Shown: positions 33,402 through 43,328, counted from the first letter of the stretch. The stretch is 64,000 nucleotides of DNA from Clostridia bacterium (GCA_026000755.1 BNZC01000002.1:29172-93171), one strand, 5' to 3'. Notes: generated by a model from the sequence alone, not told the origin. Numbers and translations: made by a program.

Positions 33402-35752
33402 ACATATTTTCTGATATTCGAGGCATTGGCATACTTCTTCACCTGATTATTTTCTACCACCACAAGCGTGGGTGCCTGCATGACCCCATATTTCTTTGCA
33501 AGTTCCAGATTTTCCTCTGCATCCACCGTGCTGTAGGCCTCATTCGCCAGCAGTTCCTTTGCCATCTTGCAATTGGGGCAGGTCTTTGTGGTAAACAGAT
33601 AGGTGGCCTTCTTCGGTGATGCAATCTGCACATCATTTCCTGAAATCATCACAAAGCTTGCACCAACCTCCTTCTGTTTGGAATGTTCTATATTGTAGAG
33701 TTTGCGATTCTTGTACTCCTCAGCCTTGCCGTCATTCCAGTTCTGTACGGGGCGGTAGTAACCTGTAATGCGGCTATACACCTCTGTCTTTCTTCCGCAG
33801 TTAGGGCAGGAAAAATGTTCTCCCGTGAGGTAACCATGTTCCTTGCAAATGGAATAGGTAGGCGACATGGTGTAATAGGGCAGTCTGTAATTTTCTGCAA
33901 TCTTTTTGACTAAGCTTGCGGCGGCACGCCAATCCGGCAACTTCTCTCCTAAGAATGCGTGAAAAACTGTTCCCGAAGTGTAAAGGGTCTGCAAGTCATC
34001 TTGAATATCCAAAGCTTCAAAAATATCCTCGGTGTATTCCACCGGCAAATGGGAGCTGTTGGTGTAGTAGGGTGTCCCCTCCCCATCTCCCGCCGTAAGG
34101 ATGTCGGGATAGGACTTTTTGTCCATTTTTGCCAGACGGTAGGTGGTGGATTCCGCAGGAGATGCCTCTAAGTTGTACAAATCACCGTATTTTTCCTGAT
34201 AATCCGACAGGCGTTCCCGCATATGGTTTAAGACCTCTTTGGTAAATTCCTGCGCTTCCTCTTGCGTCAAATCTTTCCGGAGCCAAGCTGCGTTTTGGCA
34301 AGCCTCGTTCATTCCGATTAAACCAATGGTGGAAAAGTGGTGGTTAAAGCTTCCCAAATAACGCTTGGTGTAGGGATATAAACCTTCATTTAAGAGTTTT
34401 GTGATAACTTCTCGTTTCATTTTCAAGGAACGTGCAGCTACGTCCATCATGCGATTTAGGCGTTTATAAAAATCCTTTTCATTTTTCGCCAGATAGGCAA
34501 TCCGGGGCAAATTCACCGTCACAACACCCACGGAACCTGTGCTTTCACCGGAGCCAAAGAATCCGCCTGATTTCTTACGCAATTCCCGCAAATCCAAACG
34601 CAAACGGCAGCACATGGAACGCACATCGCTTGGCTCCATATCACTATTGATGTAGTTTGAGAAATAGGGTGTGCCGTATTTGGCTGTCATTTCAAATAAA
34701 AGTCGGTTATTTTCCGTATCAGACCAATCAAAATCCTTGGTGATGGAGTAAGTTGGAATAGGATACTGAAACCCTCGCCCATGGGCATCGCCCTCAATCA
34801 TGGTTTCAAGAAAAGCACGGTTAATCATGTCCATTTCTTTCTTGCATTCACCATAGGTGAAATCCATGGGGGTACCGCCTACAATAGCAGGCAGATAAGC
34901 CAAATCCGCCGGAACTGTCCAGTCTAAGGTGATATTGGAAAATGGTGCTTGTGTCCCCCAACGACTGGGGGTATTGACCCCGTAAATAAAGGCTTCAATG
35001 CACTGTTTCACTTCCAAATAGGACAGATTATCCGACTTCACAAATGGTGCCAAATAGGTGTCGAAAGAGGAAAAAGCTTGGGCTCCTGCCCATTCGTTTT
35101 GCATAATGCCCAAGAAATTGACCATCTGGTTGCACAGCACGGAGAGATGTTTGGCGGGGGAGGAGGTAATCTTGCCGGAAATGCCGCCTAAGCCTTCTTC
35201 AATCAGCTGTTTTAAGGACCAACCTGCGCAATAGCCTGTGAGCATGGACAAATCATGGAGGTGAATATCCCCCCCCCTATGGGCCTCTGAAATCTCTTCG
35301 TCATAAATTTCAGACAGCCAGTAATTGGCGGTTACCGCCCCGGAATTGCTTAGAATCAAACCACCCACAGAATAGGTCACCGTGGAGTTTTCCTTCACCC
35401 GCCAGTCCTCTACCTTAACGTAGCTATTGACGATTTCCTTGTAATCTAAAATCGTGGATTTGATGTTTCGCATCTTCTCCTGCTGCTTGCGGTATAAGAT
35501 ATAGGCTTTGGCAACCCGAGTATAGCCCGCTTGTTCAAGCACCTCTTCCACGCTGTCTTGAATATCCTCCACGCCTATGCGAGAATCTTGGATTTTGGGC
35601 TGAAAATCAGCTGTCACCCGCAAAGATAACAGCTCGATAATATCTCTGGAGGCCTCCATCTGTGTAGCAAAAAAAGCCTTCTGAATCGCCACCCCTATTT
35701 TGTTCAAATCAAATACCGCTGTACTCTTATCTCTTTTTTCTACTTCAAACAT
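33371..35752 (-). CDS. nrdD: Anaerobic ribonucleoside-triphosphate reductase fused to a thioredoxin-like domain
   Basis: This 793-residue class III enzyme reduces NTPs anaerobically using a glycyl radical. In order it has an ATP-cone (about 1-90), the catalytic barrel with N-T-P-S-R-W-G-T-Q-A-P-F, a zinc-site remnant with C636, C649 and C652, and the glycyl-radical loop R661-I-T-G664-Y-Y-R-P. A C-terminal extension from about 715 has a redoxin motif C725-P-N-C728 and the fold's cis-proline block A-P-T-L-V-V. No nrdG activase lies nearby. A nine-base G run (35269-35277) encodes H-R-G-G-D. Confidence 0.95.
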   Translation of the reverse strand: MFEVEKRDKSTAVFDLNKIGVAIQKAFFATQMEASRDIIELLSLRVTADFQPKIQDSRIGVEDIQDSVEEVLEQAGYTRVAKAYILYRKQQEKMRNIKSTILDYKEIVNSYVKVEDWRVKENSTVTYSVGGLILSNSGAVTANYWLSEIYDEEISEAHRGGDIHLHDLSMLTGYCAGWSLKQLIEEGLGGISGKITSSPAKHLSVLCNQMVNFLGIMQNEWAGAQAFSSFDTYLAPFVKSDNLSYLEVKQCIEAFIYGVNTPSRWGTQAPFSNITLDWTVPADLAYLPAIVGGTPMDFTYGECKKEMDMINRAFLETMIEGDAHGRGFQYPIPTYSITKDFDWSDTENNRLLFEMTAKYGTPYFSNYINSDMEPSDVRSMCCRLRLDLRELRKKSGGFFGSGESTGSVGVVTVNLPRIAYLAKNEKDFYKRLNRMMDVAARSLKMKREVITKLLNEGLYPYTKRYLGSFNHHFSTIGLIGMNEACQNAAWLRKDLTQEEAQEFTKEVLNHMRERLSDYQEKYGDLYNLEASPAESTTYRLAKMDKKSYPDILTAGDGEGTPYYTNSSHLPVEYTEDIFEALDIQDDLQTLYTSGTVFHAFLGEKLPDWRAAASLVKKIAENYRLPYYTMSPTYSICKEHGYLTGEHFSCPNCGRKTEVYSRITGYYRPVQNWNDGKAEEYKNRKLYNIEHSKQKEVGASFVMISGNDVQIASPKKATYLFTTKTCPNCKMAKELLANEAYSTVDAEENLELAKKYGVMQAPTLVVVENNQVKKYANASNIRKYVAESTLAIKP

Positions 35753-35914
35753 GCTTGCGTATCCTCCCTGTGGTAACCTTTCTTTGATATCATCAAGGTG
35801 TTAAGCTCGCAAGTCTTTGACTTACGAACTGCCATGATGTTCGTCCAATGCCCCTATCAAACGAATCTGCTCCGCACAGATTCGTCTTGCGGTCACACGT
35901 CTCACTATTCACAC

Positions 35915-35943
35915 ATTTTACCATATATAGTTTGTCTCGTCAA
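35915..35943 (-). promoter_or_regulatory. Promoter of nrdD
   Basis: TTGACG (35938-35943), 17-base spacer, TAAAAT (35915-35920) on the minus strand. Confidence 0.75.
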
Positions 35944-35962
35944 GGGGATATACCAGATATTG
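35920..35962 (-). promoter_or_regulatory. Tandem NrdR-box-like sites upstream of nrdD
   Basis: Two sites, read on the minus strand as CTATATATGGT (35920-35930) and CAATATCTGGT (35952-35962), resemble the NrdR box core. They are spaced exactly 32 bases apart, three helical turns, as tandem NrdR boxes usually are. The first overlaps the promoter, consistent with repression by NrdR-dATP. Confidence 0.7.
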
Positions 35963-35982
35963 TGAAAATTTGTTGCCCAGAA

Positions 35983-36169
35983 GTTACTATTTACGGTTGA
36001 ACCGTTCCGAGAGGCGTTTTTCGAAGAAAAACCCGATTAAGTCATGTGCCAAATCGCATTTTTTTGCGATTAAGCCCTGTTTTTTTAGGGCGATACTTAC
36101 CGAACGTTCTTTGTTCGGTAAGGTGTCCCGCGCATAATTGTTGCTTTCACAGGAACTGTGAATAGTAAC
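35983..36169 (-). mobile_element. MITE-like element R2, copy 2 (187 bp)
   Basis: Same length and internal palindromes as the fhs-folD copy, in opposite orientation. Ends are GTTACTATTTAC and GTGAATAGTAAC. Flanking 8-mers GCCCAGAA and GCCCGGAA match at 7 of 8. It lies in the 642-base gap between nrdD and the small membrane protein gene; the rest of the gap holds the nrdD promoter and the promoter at 36219. Confidence 0.85.
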
Positions 36170-36218
36170 GCCCGGAAATTACACGGTCCTAACAAATGCC
36201 GTCTGTCATATCCATCTC

Positions 36219-36246
36219 TTGACTTTTTTCTGTAGTGGTATATAAT
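36219..36246 (+). promoter_or_regulatory. Predicted promoter of the small membrane protein gene
   Basis: TTGACT (36219-36224), 16-base spacer, TATAAT (36241-36246), leaving an untranslated leader of about 140 bases. Confidence 0.6.
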
Positions 36247-36394
36247 GATAGTAGAACGAACGATTTCTTTTCCGCATGATTGCACTTTCATAGTTTGTCA
36301 AGCACATGGAAGAAACAAAATTGTACACTTGGACAAAATTTATCGCCACAGAAGAATCTGTCGGCGGAGGCAGGTGTAGAAAGGAGAAATTAAA

Positions 36395-36703
36395 GTGGGA
36401 ACTATACTTACAATTATAACAGGTGCATTATCTGTATTTAATTACTACTATCAGCCACATCTTACTTTGCCGTTGCACCAAACCATCAGCCTTGTGGCGC
36501 AGGGGCTTATGACCTTTATTACCATCATTGCCCTGTGTGCCTACACAGGTAAAAAGGTTGTAGTAGACTACAAAGTGGAAAAACCGAAAATATTGACTCT
36601 TGGTTTTTTTGTGGCATTATTGTCGACTCTTATCAATCTGGGGGTTGTGGTGCTGTTGGGTATTAAGTGGTTTGGAATGATGAAAGGGATGTATCACGGG
36701 TAA
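36395..36703 (+). CDS. Small three-helix membrane protein, GTG start
   Basis: A 102-residue hydrophobic protein with three predicted helices (about 2-20, 30-50, 65-90) and a short basic loop, V-V-D-Y-K-V-E-K-P. The start is GTG with AAAGGAG about eight bases upstream. It is an isolated plus-strand gene with its own promoter and a terminator-like stem after it. No family is recognised, and function is unknown. Confidence 0.65.
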   Translation: MGTILTIITGALSVFNYYYQPHLTLPLHQTISLVAQGLMTFITIIALCAYTGKKVVVDYKVEKPKILTLGFFVALLSTLINLGVVVLLGIKWFGMMKGMYHG

Positions 36704-36730
36704 AAGCAGTTTATATCAAATACCTATTCG

Positions 36731-36769
36731 AGGGTGGCATTAAAACGGTGCCACTCTATGTTGCTTTTT
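36731..36769 (+). terminator. Terminator downstream of the small membrane protein gene
   Basis: AGGGTGGCA / TGCCACTCT form a 9-bp stem with one mismatch, followed after eight bases by TTTTT. It lies between two converging genes. Confidence 0.6.
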
Positions 36770-36785
36770 GTATTTGACACTCCCC

Positions 36786-37538
36786 TTACACATATATCAC
36801 GGTCACACCGCCGAAATTCACATTTCCCGTCAAGGTCACCGTGGGACCTCCCACCGATCCGTTTTGATTCTTTTCTTCAATGCCCCCAAACACGGCGTGA
36901 GCCCGATTGACCAATGTCCATTCCTTTGGCAAATACAGCTCTGCACCCCCAAAGGCAATGCCCAAATCTATAATCGCATTGCCACTTGGAATCTTGGCAT
37001 TGTCAAAAAAGATTTTCATTCCCCCAAAACTGCACTCCACAAAGGCGTGTTCAAAACAATCCGTATTGACATATTTTACCACAGAACCAAAGATAGCTTT
37101 CACATGAATTCTTGCATGGTCCGTTCCGTTTTCCACCCGTTCAAAATGCTCTTTCCCACTATGTTCCCGGTATTCCTTGTCCTCCTCCGTTCCTATAAAA
37201 CCCTTTCCATCGCCAATCCGAAACCGACGATGACCACCGCCAAAAATCATGGACAGGCCAATACCTGCCAGTACCGCCGCCGTAAGGATCGTCCATGGGG
37301 AAATCCGCAGTCCAAACCACAGAAGAAACTCATGACGATACAAGATCAGGATACCCGCTATGGGCAGCAGGATTTCCGTGAAATTCATCTTTGCCAGACC
37401 TTTGATTGTGATTAGGAGAAATACTGCCGCCATGGCCAAACGTACTAATCCGCCGGGCAAAATAAACAGTTGATTCAAAATCAAATAGGCTGCGGCGAAT
37501 AGGCAGATCAGTCCCCAAAATAGTTTTCCACTTTTCAT
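36786..37538 (-). CDS. LiaF-like membrane protein
   Basis: A 250-residue protein with about four N-terminal helices (residues 5-95) and a C-terminal beta-rich domain. The domain has repeated glycine-anchored strands such as F-G-G-M-K-I-F, F-G-G-A-E-L and F-G-G-V-T-V. This is the layout of the cell-wall-active antibiotic response (LiaF / DUF2154-type) proteins that modulate envelope stress kinases. No LiaRS pair is adjacent, so a regulatory role is only inferred. Confidence 0.75.
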   Translation of the reverse strand: MKSGKLFWGLICLFAAAYLILNQLFILPGGLVRLAMAAVFLLITIKGLAKMNFTEILLPIAGILILYRHEFLLWFGLRISPWTILTAAVLAGIGLSMIFGGGHRRFRIGDGKGFIGTEEDKEYREHSGKEHFERVENGTDHARIHVKAIFGSVVKYVNTDCFEHAFVECSFGGMKIFFDNAKIPSGNAIIDLGIAFGGAELYLPKEWTLVNRAHAVFGGIEEKNQNGSVGGPTVTLTGNVNFGGVTVIYV

Positions 37539-37567
37539 CTTATCCTCTTTTCTTTATAAAATAGTAA

Positions 37568-37606
37568 AACCTTACTGTTCCACATGATATATCAGACAGT
37601 AAGGTT
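37568..37606 (-). terminator. Terminator of the leuB-ilvDB-serCA operon
   Basis: AACCTTACTGT / ACAGTAAGGTT give an 11-bp perfect stem with a 17-base loop; the minus strand continues with U-rich UUUUACUAUUUU. It lies 39 bases after the serA stop. Confidence 0.7.
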
Positions 37607-37644
37607 CGGTCAGCAACGTGCAAGCACGCTCTTCTCACTTGCAC

Positions 37645-38811
37645 TCACGGCTTAATCACCCTTACCTTAAGCACGCCCTCAATCCCCCGAAGCTGTGCTA
37701 AAGCCTCCTCTGTCACATCCGTTTCCAAATCCAGCAGAGCATAGGCATATTCTCCTCTACTCTTGTTGGTCAAATTAGTCACGTTGATACCCGCATTTCC
37801 CATAACGGTGGAATATTTACTAATCATACCCGGATGGTTTCGGTGCAAGAGAGCAATCCGTACGGCCCCTTGGCAAATACCTAAGTCACAGTTTGGATAA
37901 TTCACGGAATTTTTGATGGTTCCGTGTTCCAGATAATCCTTCAGCTGCTCCACTGCCATAACAGCACAGTTGTTCTCGGACTCCTCCGTTGAGGCCCCCA
38001 AGTGAGGAATCACAAGGCAACCTTCTTGCCCCGCCACAGCAGGATTTGGAAAATCCGTCACATATCGCCTTACTTTCTTGCCTGAAATCGCCGCCAATAA
38101 AGCTTCATCGTCTACCAAGGAATCCCTTGAGAAATTCAAAAGCACCACACCGTCTTTCATTTGTGCAAAGGCTTCTTTATTCACCATTTTCTTGGTACTG
38201 TCCAATAGCGGAATATGCAAGGTAATATAGTCACATTCCCTGTAAATATCCTCTACGGCTGAAGTATGGCGAACGTTACGGGAGAGATTCCACGCCGCCT
38301 TTACCGAAATATACGGGTCATAGCCATGTACTTCCATGCCCAGATGCGCCGCCGCATTGGCTACTTTTACACCGATTGCACCAAGACCGATCACACCTAA
38401 TTTCTTGCCCTTAATTTCCCCACCGGCAAAGCGATTTTTATGTTTTTCCGCCATGCGTGCAATCTCCGGATCTGCACCCATGGATTTTACCCATTCAACA
38501 CCGCCGGCAATGTCACGTGCCGCCAAAAACAAGCCCGCAAGAACTAATTCCTTCACGCCGTTTGCATTGGCACCCGGGGTATTAAAGACCACAATACCCG
38601 CTTCGGCACATTTCTCCAGGGGAATATTATTCACTCCTGCTCCTGCCCTTGCAATGGCTCTAAGACCTTCCGGAAATTCCACATCATGCACGGAAGCACT
38701 GCGAACTAAAAGGGCTTCCGCCTCTGTGAGTTCCTCTGTCTTTTTGTATTTATCGTTAAATAAATTCAAACCCACGTCTGCAATGGGGTTTAAGCAATGA
38801 TATTGATACAT
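37645..38811 (-). CDS. serA: D-3-phosphoglycerate dehydrogenase with ACT domain
   Basis: SerA oxidises 3-phosphoglycerate, the first step of serine synthesis. The 388-residue protein is the short type: catalytic domain, Rossmann fold with G-L-G-A-I-G near residue 143, active-site S-R-D-S-L-V-D and I-P-H-L-G-A-S-T, and a C-terminal ACT domain (about 315-388) likely to bind serine as feedback inhibitor. It follows serC by about 90 bases. No serB phosphatase is present here. Confidence 0.95.
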   Translation of the reverse strand: MYQYHCLNPIADVGLNLFNDKYKKTEELTEAEALLVRSASVHDVEFPEGLRAIARAGAGVNNIPLEKCAEAGIVVFNTPGANANGVKELVLAGLFLAARDIAGGVEWVKSMGADPEIARMAEKHKNRFAGGEIKGKKLGVIGLGAIGVKVANAAAHLGMEVHGYDPYISVKAAWNLSRNVRHTSAVEDIYRECDYITLHIPLLDSTKKMVNKEAFAQMKDGVVLLNFSRDSLVDDEALLAAISGKKVRRYVTDFPNPAVAGQEGCLVIPHLGASTEESENNCAVMAVEQLKDYLEHGTIKNSVNYPNCDLGICQGAVRIALLHRNHPGMISKYSTVMGNAGINVTNLTNKSRGEYAYALLDLETDVTEEALAQLRGIEGVLKVRVIKP

Positions 38812-38902
38812 GAAAACTCCTCCTTAAATTAAGCGTATTTCGCTTGTGTATCTGATGAAATTCAACATGGGGACAACCCACGTACAACAGGATTGTATGT
38901 AC

Positions 38903-39988
38903 TTACGCACTGTGTTTTTCTTCAAAATCTTTCATAAATGCCACCAAAGCCTCTACACCTGCTTTCGGCATGGCATTATAAATACTGGCTCGCATACCGC
39001 CCACGCTGCGGTGTCCCTTTAGGTTCTCTAAGCCCACCGCCTTTGCTTCCTTTACAAATAAGGCATCCAGTTCATCATTTCCTGTCACAAATGGCACGTT
39101 CATCAAGGACCTGTCTTCTTTTCGCACGGTTCCGCTAAACAGCTTGCTCTGATCTAAGAAATCATATAAAAGAGCCGCCTTCTCTTCGTTCTTTTCTTTC
39201 ATGACAGACAATCCGCCTAAGTCTTTTAGCCACTTAAATACCTTGCCGCAAATATAAATGCCATAAGCGGGGGGGGTATTATAGAGGGATTTTGCATCTG
39301 CATGAATCTTGTATTTTAACATGGTCGGCGTTCCCGGAAAGGTATCCTCAGTAATGAGATCCTCACGGATAATGGCAATGACTACTCCTGCCGGCCCTAC
39401 GTTTTTCTGGGCTCCCGCAAATAATAAACCATATTTTGCAATGTCCACCGGTTCGGATAAGAAGCAAGAGGATACATCCGCCACCAAATCCTTCCCCTTA
39501 GTATTGGGCAAGGTCTTAAATTTCGTTCCGTAAATCGTGTTGTTTTCACAGATGTAAACATAGTCTGCATCTTCGGAAATGGGTAAATCACTGCAATCCG
39601 GAATATAGGAGAACGTCTTATCCTCGGAACTTGCAATCTTATTGGCAACTCCGTAAATCTGTGCCTCTTGGTAGGCTTTTTTCGCCCACTGCCCTGTCAC
39701 AATGTGATCCGCCACCTTGTTCTTCATCAGGTTCATGGGTACTGCCGCAAACTGAGTGGATGCCCCTCCCTGTAGGAACAAGACCTTGTAGTTGTCAGGA
39801 ATCGAAAGTAAATCACGCAAATCCGCTTCTGCTTCCGTGATAATCGTTTCGTATACCTTGGAACGGTGGCTCATCTCCATGACGGACATCCCGCTGCCCT
39901 TGTAGTCTAACATTTCTGCTGCTGCTTCTTTTAATACTTCTTCCGGCAGGACTGCAGGTCCTGCGGAGAAATTAAATATTCTACTCAT
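38903..39988 (-). CDS. serC: Phosphoserine aminotransferase
   Basis: A PLP-dependent class V aminotransferase of 361 residues that converts 3-phosphohydroxypyruvate to phosphoserine. It starts with the family's N-F-S-A-G-P-A-V-L-P block and has the PLP-lysine segment A-G-A-Q-K-N-V-G-P-A-G, plus the C-terminal S-V-G-G-M-R-A-S-I-Y-N. An 8-base G run (39269-39276) encodes T-P-P-A. The start overlaps the ilvB stop by eight bases. Confidence 0.97.
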   Translation of the reverse strand: MSRIFNFSAGPAVLPEEVLKEAAAEMLDYKGSGMSVMEMSHRSKVYETIITEAEADLRDLLSIPDNYKVLFLQGGASTQFAAVPMNLMKNKVADHIVTGQWAKKAYQEAQIYGVANKIASSEDKTFSYIPDCSDLPISEDADYVYICENNTIYGTKFKTLPNTKGKDLVADVSSCFLSEPVDIAKYGLLFAGAQKNVGPAGVVIAIIREDLITEDTFPGTPTMLKYKIHADAKSLYNTPPAYGIYICGKVFKWLKDLGGLSVMKEKNEEKAALLYDFLDQSKLFSGTVRKEDRSLMNVPFVTGNDELDALFVKEAKAVGLENLKGHRSVGGMRASIYNAMPKAGVEALVAFMKDFEEKHSA

Positions 39989-41654
39989 TTGTTACCTCCA
40001 TAATTACTTCACTAATCGCTGCCCCCGGTGCTACCATGGGCCACACCTTTTCATCTTTGTCTATCCTGCAATCAAGTAACACAGGCGATTCGCTCTGTAG
40101 TGCCTTTGCAAAAGCTTCCTGAAATTCCTCTCTGGTCGTGACACGATAACCTGTGGCTCCCATGGCTTCCGCCAATTTTACAAAATCTGTGGCATCGTCT
40201 AATATCGTTTCGGAATACCTTGCTTCATAAAATAAATTCTGCCATTGGCGTACCATACCAAGCACCTGATTGTTTACCACCACTTCTATGATGGGAAGCT
40301 TTTGCCTGACAGCGGTTGCGATTTCATTCATATTCATGCGAAAACAACCATCGCCTGCAATATTAATCACCTGCTTATCCGGTCTTGCAATCTGTGCGCC
40401 GATTGCCGCCCCAAGACCGTAACCCATGGTACCAAGTCCCCCCGAGCTTAGGAAGGTGCGTGGATTTTTGTAGCGGTAAAACTGTGCCGCCCACATCTGA
40501 TGCTGTCCTACCTCGGTTACAATAAGAGCCTCGCCTTTCGTCATACGGTAAATCTCTTCTACTACGAAAGGTCCGCTTAATCCTTCCCCCCGATAGCACA
40601 AGGGATACTGCTCTTTGTATTCCATGATATGGGAAATCCATTCCTTATGCTCCTGTTGCTTTAATTTCCCATTGATTGCCCTTAAAATCTCTCGTATATC
40701 CCCAATGACACTATCTGTCACCAGAATATTTTTATTGACCTCCGCAGGATCAATGTCAATTTGCAGAATCTTGGCATTTTCCGCAAATTTCGCCGCATTT
40801 CCAATCACACGGTCGCTGAACCTACTGCCGATTGCAAGTAAGAGATCGCATTCACAAACTCCTAAATTACTGGTTTTTGTGCCGTGCATACCAAGCATTC
40901 CCATGTACAGCGGGTGGGTTCCGTCAAAGGCACCCTTACCCATTAATGTGTCGCTTACCGGTGCATCCACCTTCCTCACAAATTCCGCTAATTCCTCAGA
41001 GGCTTCTGAAATGATAGTCCCCCCCCCAACGAAAATATAGGGACGATGAGCCGCCTCTATCATAGCAATCGCTCGCTGAATATCGGATTCCCGAAAGGTA
41101 TGTGTCCTACGTGGAATTTCTGCCGGTTCTGTAAATACGTACTCCCCTTGATTTGCCGTCACGTCCTTTGGAATATCCACAAGGACAGGCCCCGGTCGTC
41201 CCTTTTGTGCAATCACAAAGGCACGACGTATAGTGTCTGCAAGCTTTGTCACGTCCTTTACAATAAAATTATGCTTGGTGATGGGTGTTGTAATTCCCAC
41301 AATGTCTATTTCTTGAAAGCTGTCCTTGCCCAACAGTCCAACCGCCACATTGCAGGTAATGGCAACCAGCGGAACGGAATCCATGTAGGCAGTGGCAATG
41401 CCTGTGACCAGATTCGTTGCACCGGGTCCTGAGGTGGCAAAACAGACACCCGTCTTTCCCGTGGCACGGGCATAACCGTCTGCGGCATGAGCTGCTCCCT
41501 GTTCATGGGAACTTAGAACATGACGGATTTCTGATTTGTGGCGATATAATTCATCATAAAGATTTAAGATGGCTCCCCCAGGATAGCCGAACACGGTGGA
41601 AACGCCCTGTTCCTTCAAACATTCAATTACAATTTGTGCGCCTGTCAGCAGCAT
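39981..41654 (-). CDS. ilvB: Acetolactate synthase large subunit
   Basis: A thiamine-diphosphate enzyme of 557 residues that condenses two pyruvates (or pyruvate with 2-oxobutyrate) for branched-chain amino acids. The N-terminal V-F-G-Y-P-G-G-A segment, S-S-H-E-Q-G-A-A-H and the TPP-binding G-D-G-C-F-R-M-N-M-N-E motif are present. A nine-base C run (41019-41027) encodes G-G-G. There is no ilvN regulatory subunit next to it, nor ilvC. The gene is between ilvD and serC. Confidence 0.95.
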   Translation of the reverse strand: MLLTGAQIVIECLKEQGVSTVFGYPGGAILNLYDELYRHKSEIRHVLSSHEQGAAHAADGYARATGKTGVCFATSGPGATNLVTGIATAYMDSVPLVAITCNVAVGLLGKDSFQEIDIVGITTPITKHNFIVKDVTKLADTIRRAFVIAQKGRPGPVLVDIPKDVTANQGEYVFTEPAEIPRRTHTFRESDIQRAIAMIEAAHRPYIFVGGGTIISEASEELAEFVRKVDAPVSDTLMGKGAFDGTHPLYMGMLGMHGTKTSNLGVCECDLLLAIGSRFSDRVIGNAAKFAENAKILQIDIDPAEVNKNILVTDSVIGDIREILRAINGKLKQQEHKEWISHIMEYKEQYPLCYRGEGLSGPFVVEEIYRMTKGEALIVTEVGQHQMWAAQFYRYKNPRTFLSSGGLGTMGYGLGAAIGAQIARPDKQVINIAGDGCFRMNMNEIATAVRQKLPIIEVVVNNQVLGMVRQWQNLFYEARYSETILDDATDFVKLAEAMGATGYRVTTREEFQEAFAKALQSESPVLLDCRIDKDEKVWPMVAPGAAISEVIMEVTNE

Positions 41655-41669
41655 AGTACTTATTCCCCT

Positions 41670-43328
41670 CTATTTTAAGATCGCCCCTGTATTCCCCGAT
41701 GTGACCAATGAGGCATACCTTGCCAAATAACCTGTCGTAATCTTCGCTTCCCTTGGTTTCCACTCGGCTTTTCGCTTTTCCATTTCTTCCTCTGAAATAG
41801 CCAAATCCAAGGTGTTTTCCGGAATATTGATTTTTATCAAATCTCCCTCTTCTACCAGAGCAATCGGTCCGCCTACTGCTGCTTCCGGGGAAACATGACC
41901 GATGGATGCCCCTCGACTGGCTCCTGAGAAACGTCCGTCTGTAATCAGGGCAACGGAAGAACCCAGTCCCATCCCTGCAATGGCAGAAGTAGGTCCTAAC
42001 ATTTCCCTCATGCCGGGACCTCCCTTTGGTCCTTCGTAACGGATTACTACGACATCACCTGACTTGATACCCCCCCCCATAATGGCGGAAATGGCATCTT
42101 CTTCGCAATCAAAGACACGTGCCGGTCCCTCATGCACCATCATTTCCTCTGCTACTGCAGAACGCTTTACCACAGCAGAATCCGGGGCAAGGGAACCGGT
42201 TAAGACAGCAATACCACCTGTCTTGCTGTAGGGATTTTCGATGGGGCGAATGACTAAACTGTCTTTATTTTCACAACCTGCTATATTTTCCCCTGTGGTC
42301 TTACCTGTCACGGTAATAGTATCCGTATGGAGCAAGCCGATTTTATGCAGTTCATTCATAACTGCATATACCCCACCTGCCTCGTCTAAATCTTCCATGT
42401 AGGTGTGACCCGCAGGCGCCAGATGGCAAAGGTTCGGCGTTTTTGCACTGATTCTATTTGCCATGTCAAGGTCAAGGGCTACACCCGCTTCATGGGCAAT
42501 CGCCGGAAGATGGAGCATGGAATTTGTAGAACAGCCAAGTGCCATATCAACCACCAAGGCATTTTCAAAGGCTTTGGCATTCATAATGTCTTTCGGGCGA
42601 ATATTCTTTTCCAGTAATTCCATAATCTTCATGCCCGCTTCCTTTGCCAAACGCAGACGTTTGGAATAGACCGCAGGGATGGTGCCATTGCCTCTAAGCC
42701 CCATGCCAAGGGCTTCGGTTAGGCAATTCATGGAATTTGCCGTATACATACCGGAACAGGAACCGCAGGTAGGACAGGCTTTTTCTTCAAATTCTTCCAC
42801 CTCTGCTTCGCTCATGGTTCCCGCTGCACAGGCACCCACCGCTTCAAAAAGGGAAGACAGACTGCGTTTTTCCCCTTTGACCCGTCCTGCTAACATGGGA
42901 CCTCCACTGACAAAGATGGTGGGGATATTAAGTCGTGCCGCCGCCATCAAAAGCCCCGGCACGTTCTTGTCACAGTTTGGCACCATAACAAGGGCATCAA
43001 AGCCGTGCGCCATTGCCATACATTCCGTAGAATCACAAATCAAATCTCTGGTGGCAAGGGAGTATTTCATACCTGCATGACCCATGGTAATGCCGTCGCA
43101 TACGGCAATTGCCGGAAATACGATAGGCGTTCCGCCTGCCATGGCTACGCCGATTTTCACCGCATCCACGATTTTATCCAAATTCATATGACCCGGCACA
43201 ATTTCATTATAGGAGCTTACCACACCGATTAAGGGGCGATTTTGTTCTTCTTTGGTATAGCCTAAGGCATTGAGCAAGCTTCTGTGAGGTGCTTGCCGTA
43301 TGCCTTTTGTTACGCTGTCACTTCTCAT
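41670..43328 (-). CDS. ilvD: Dihydroxy-acid dehydratase
   Basis: An iron-sulfur dehydratase of 552 residues that forms 2-oxoacids in valine, isoleucine and leucine synthesis. Cluster ligands appear in P-N-C-D-K and [17 protein letters not shown] longer reading frame begins 42 bases upstream, but AAGGAG nine bases before the ATG at 43328 and the conserved M-R-S-D-S-V-T-K-G start favour the shorter form. A nine-base C run (42070-42078) encodes M-G-G-G-I. Confidence 0.97.
   Translation of the reverse strand: MRSDSVTKGIRQAPHRSLLNALGYTKEEQNRPLIGVVSSYNEIVPGHMNLDKIVDAVKIGVAMAGGTPIVFPAIAVCDGITMGHAGMKYSLATRDLICDSTECMAMAHGFDALVMVPNCDKNVPGLLMAAARLNIPTIFVSGGPMLAGRVKGEKRSLSSLFEAVGACAAGTMSEAEVEEFEEKACPTCGSCSGMYTANSMNCLTEALGMGLRGNGTIPAVYSKRLRLAKEAGMKIMELLEKNIRPKDIMNAKAFENALVVDMALGCSTNSMLHLPAIAHEAGVALDLDMANRISAKTPNLCHLAPAGHTYMEDLDEAGGVYAVMNELHKIGLLHTDTITVTGKTTGENIAGCENKDSLVIRPIENPYSKTGGIAVLTGSLAPDSAVVKRSAVAEEMMVHEGPARVFDCEEDAISAIMGGGIKSGDVVVIRYEGPKGGPGMREMLGPTSAIAGMGLGSSVALITDGRFSGASRGASIGHVSPEAAVGGPIALVEEGDLIKINIPENTLDLAISEEEMEKRKAEWKPREAKITTGYLARYASLVTSGNTGAILK

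Noticed and set aside
36097..36291. 64-residue minus-strand ORF
   Set aside because: It overlaps the 187-bp element and its flank, with no ribosome site.
37607..37660. serA C-terminal I-K-P-stop as another repeat-derived tail
   Set aside because: Only about ten bases resemble the repeat that ends nrdD, too little to claim.
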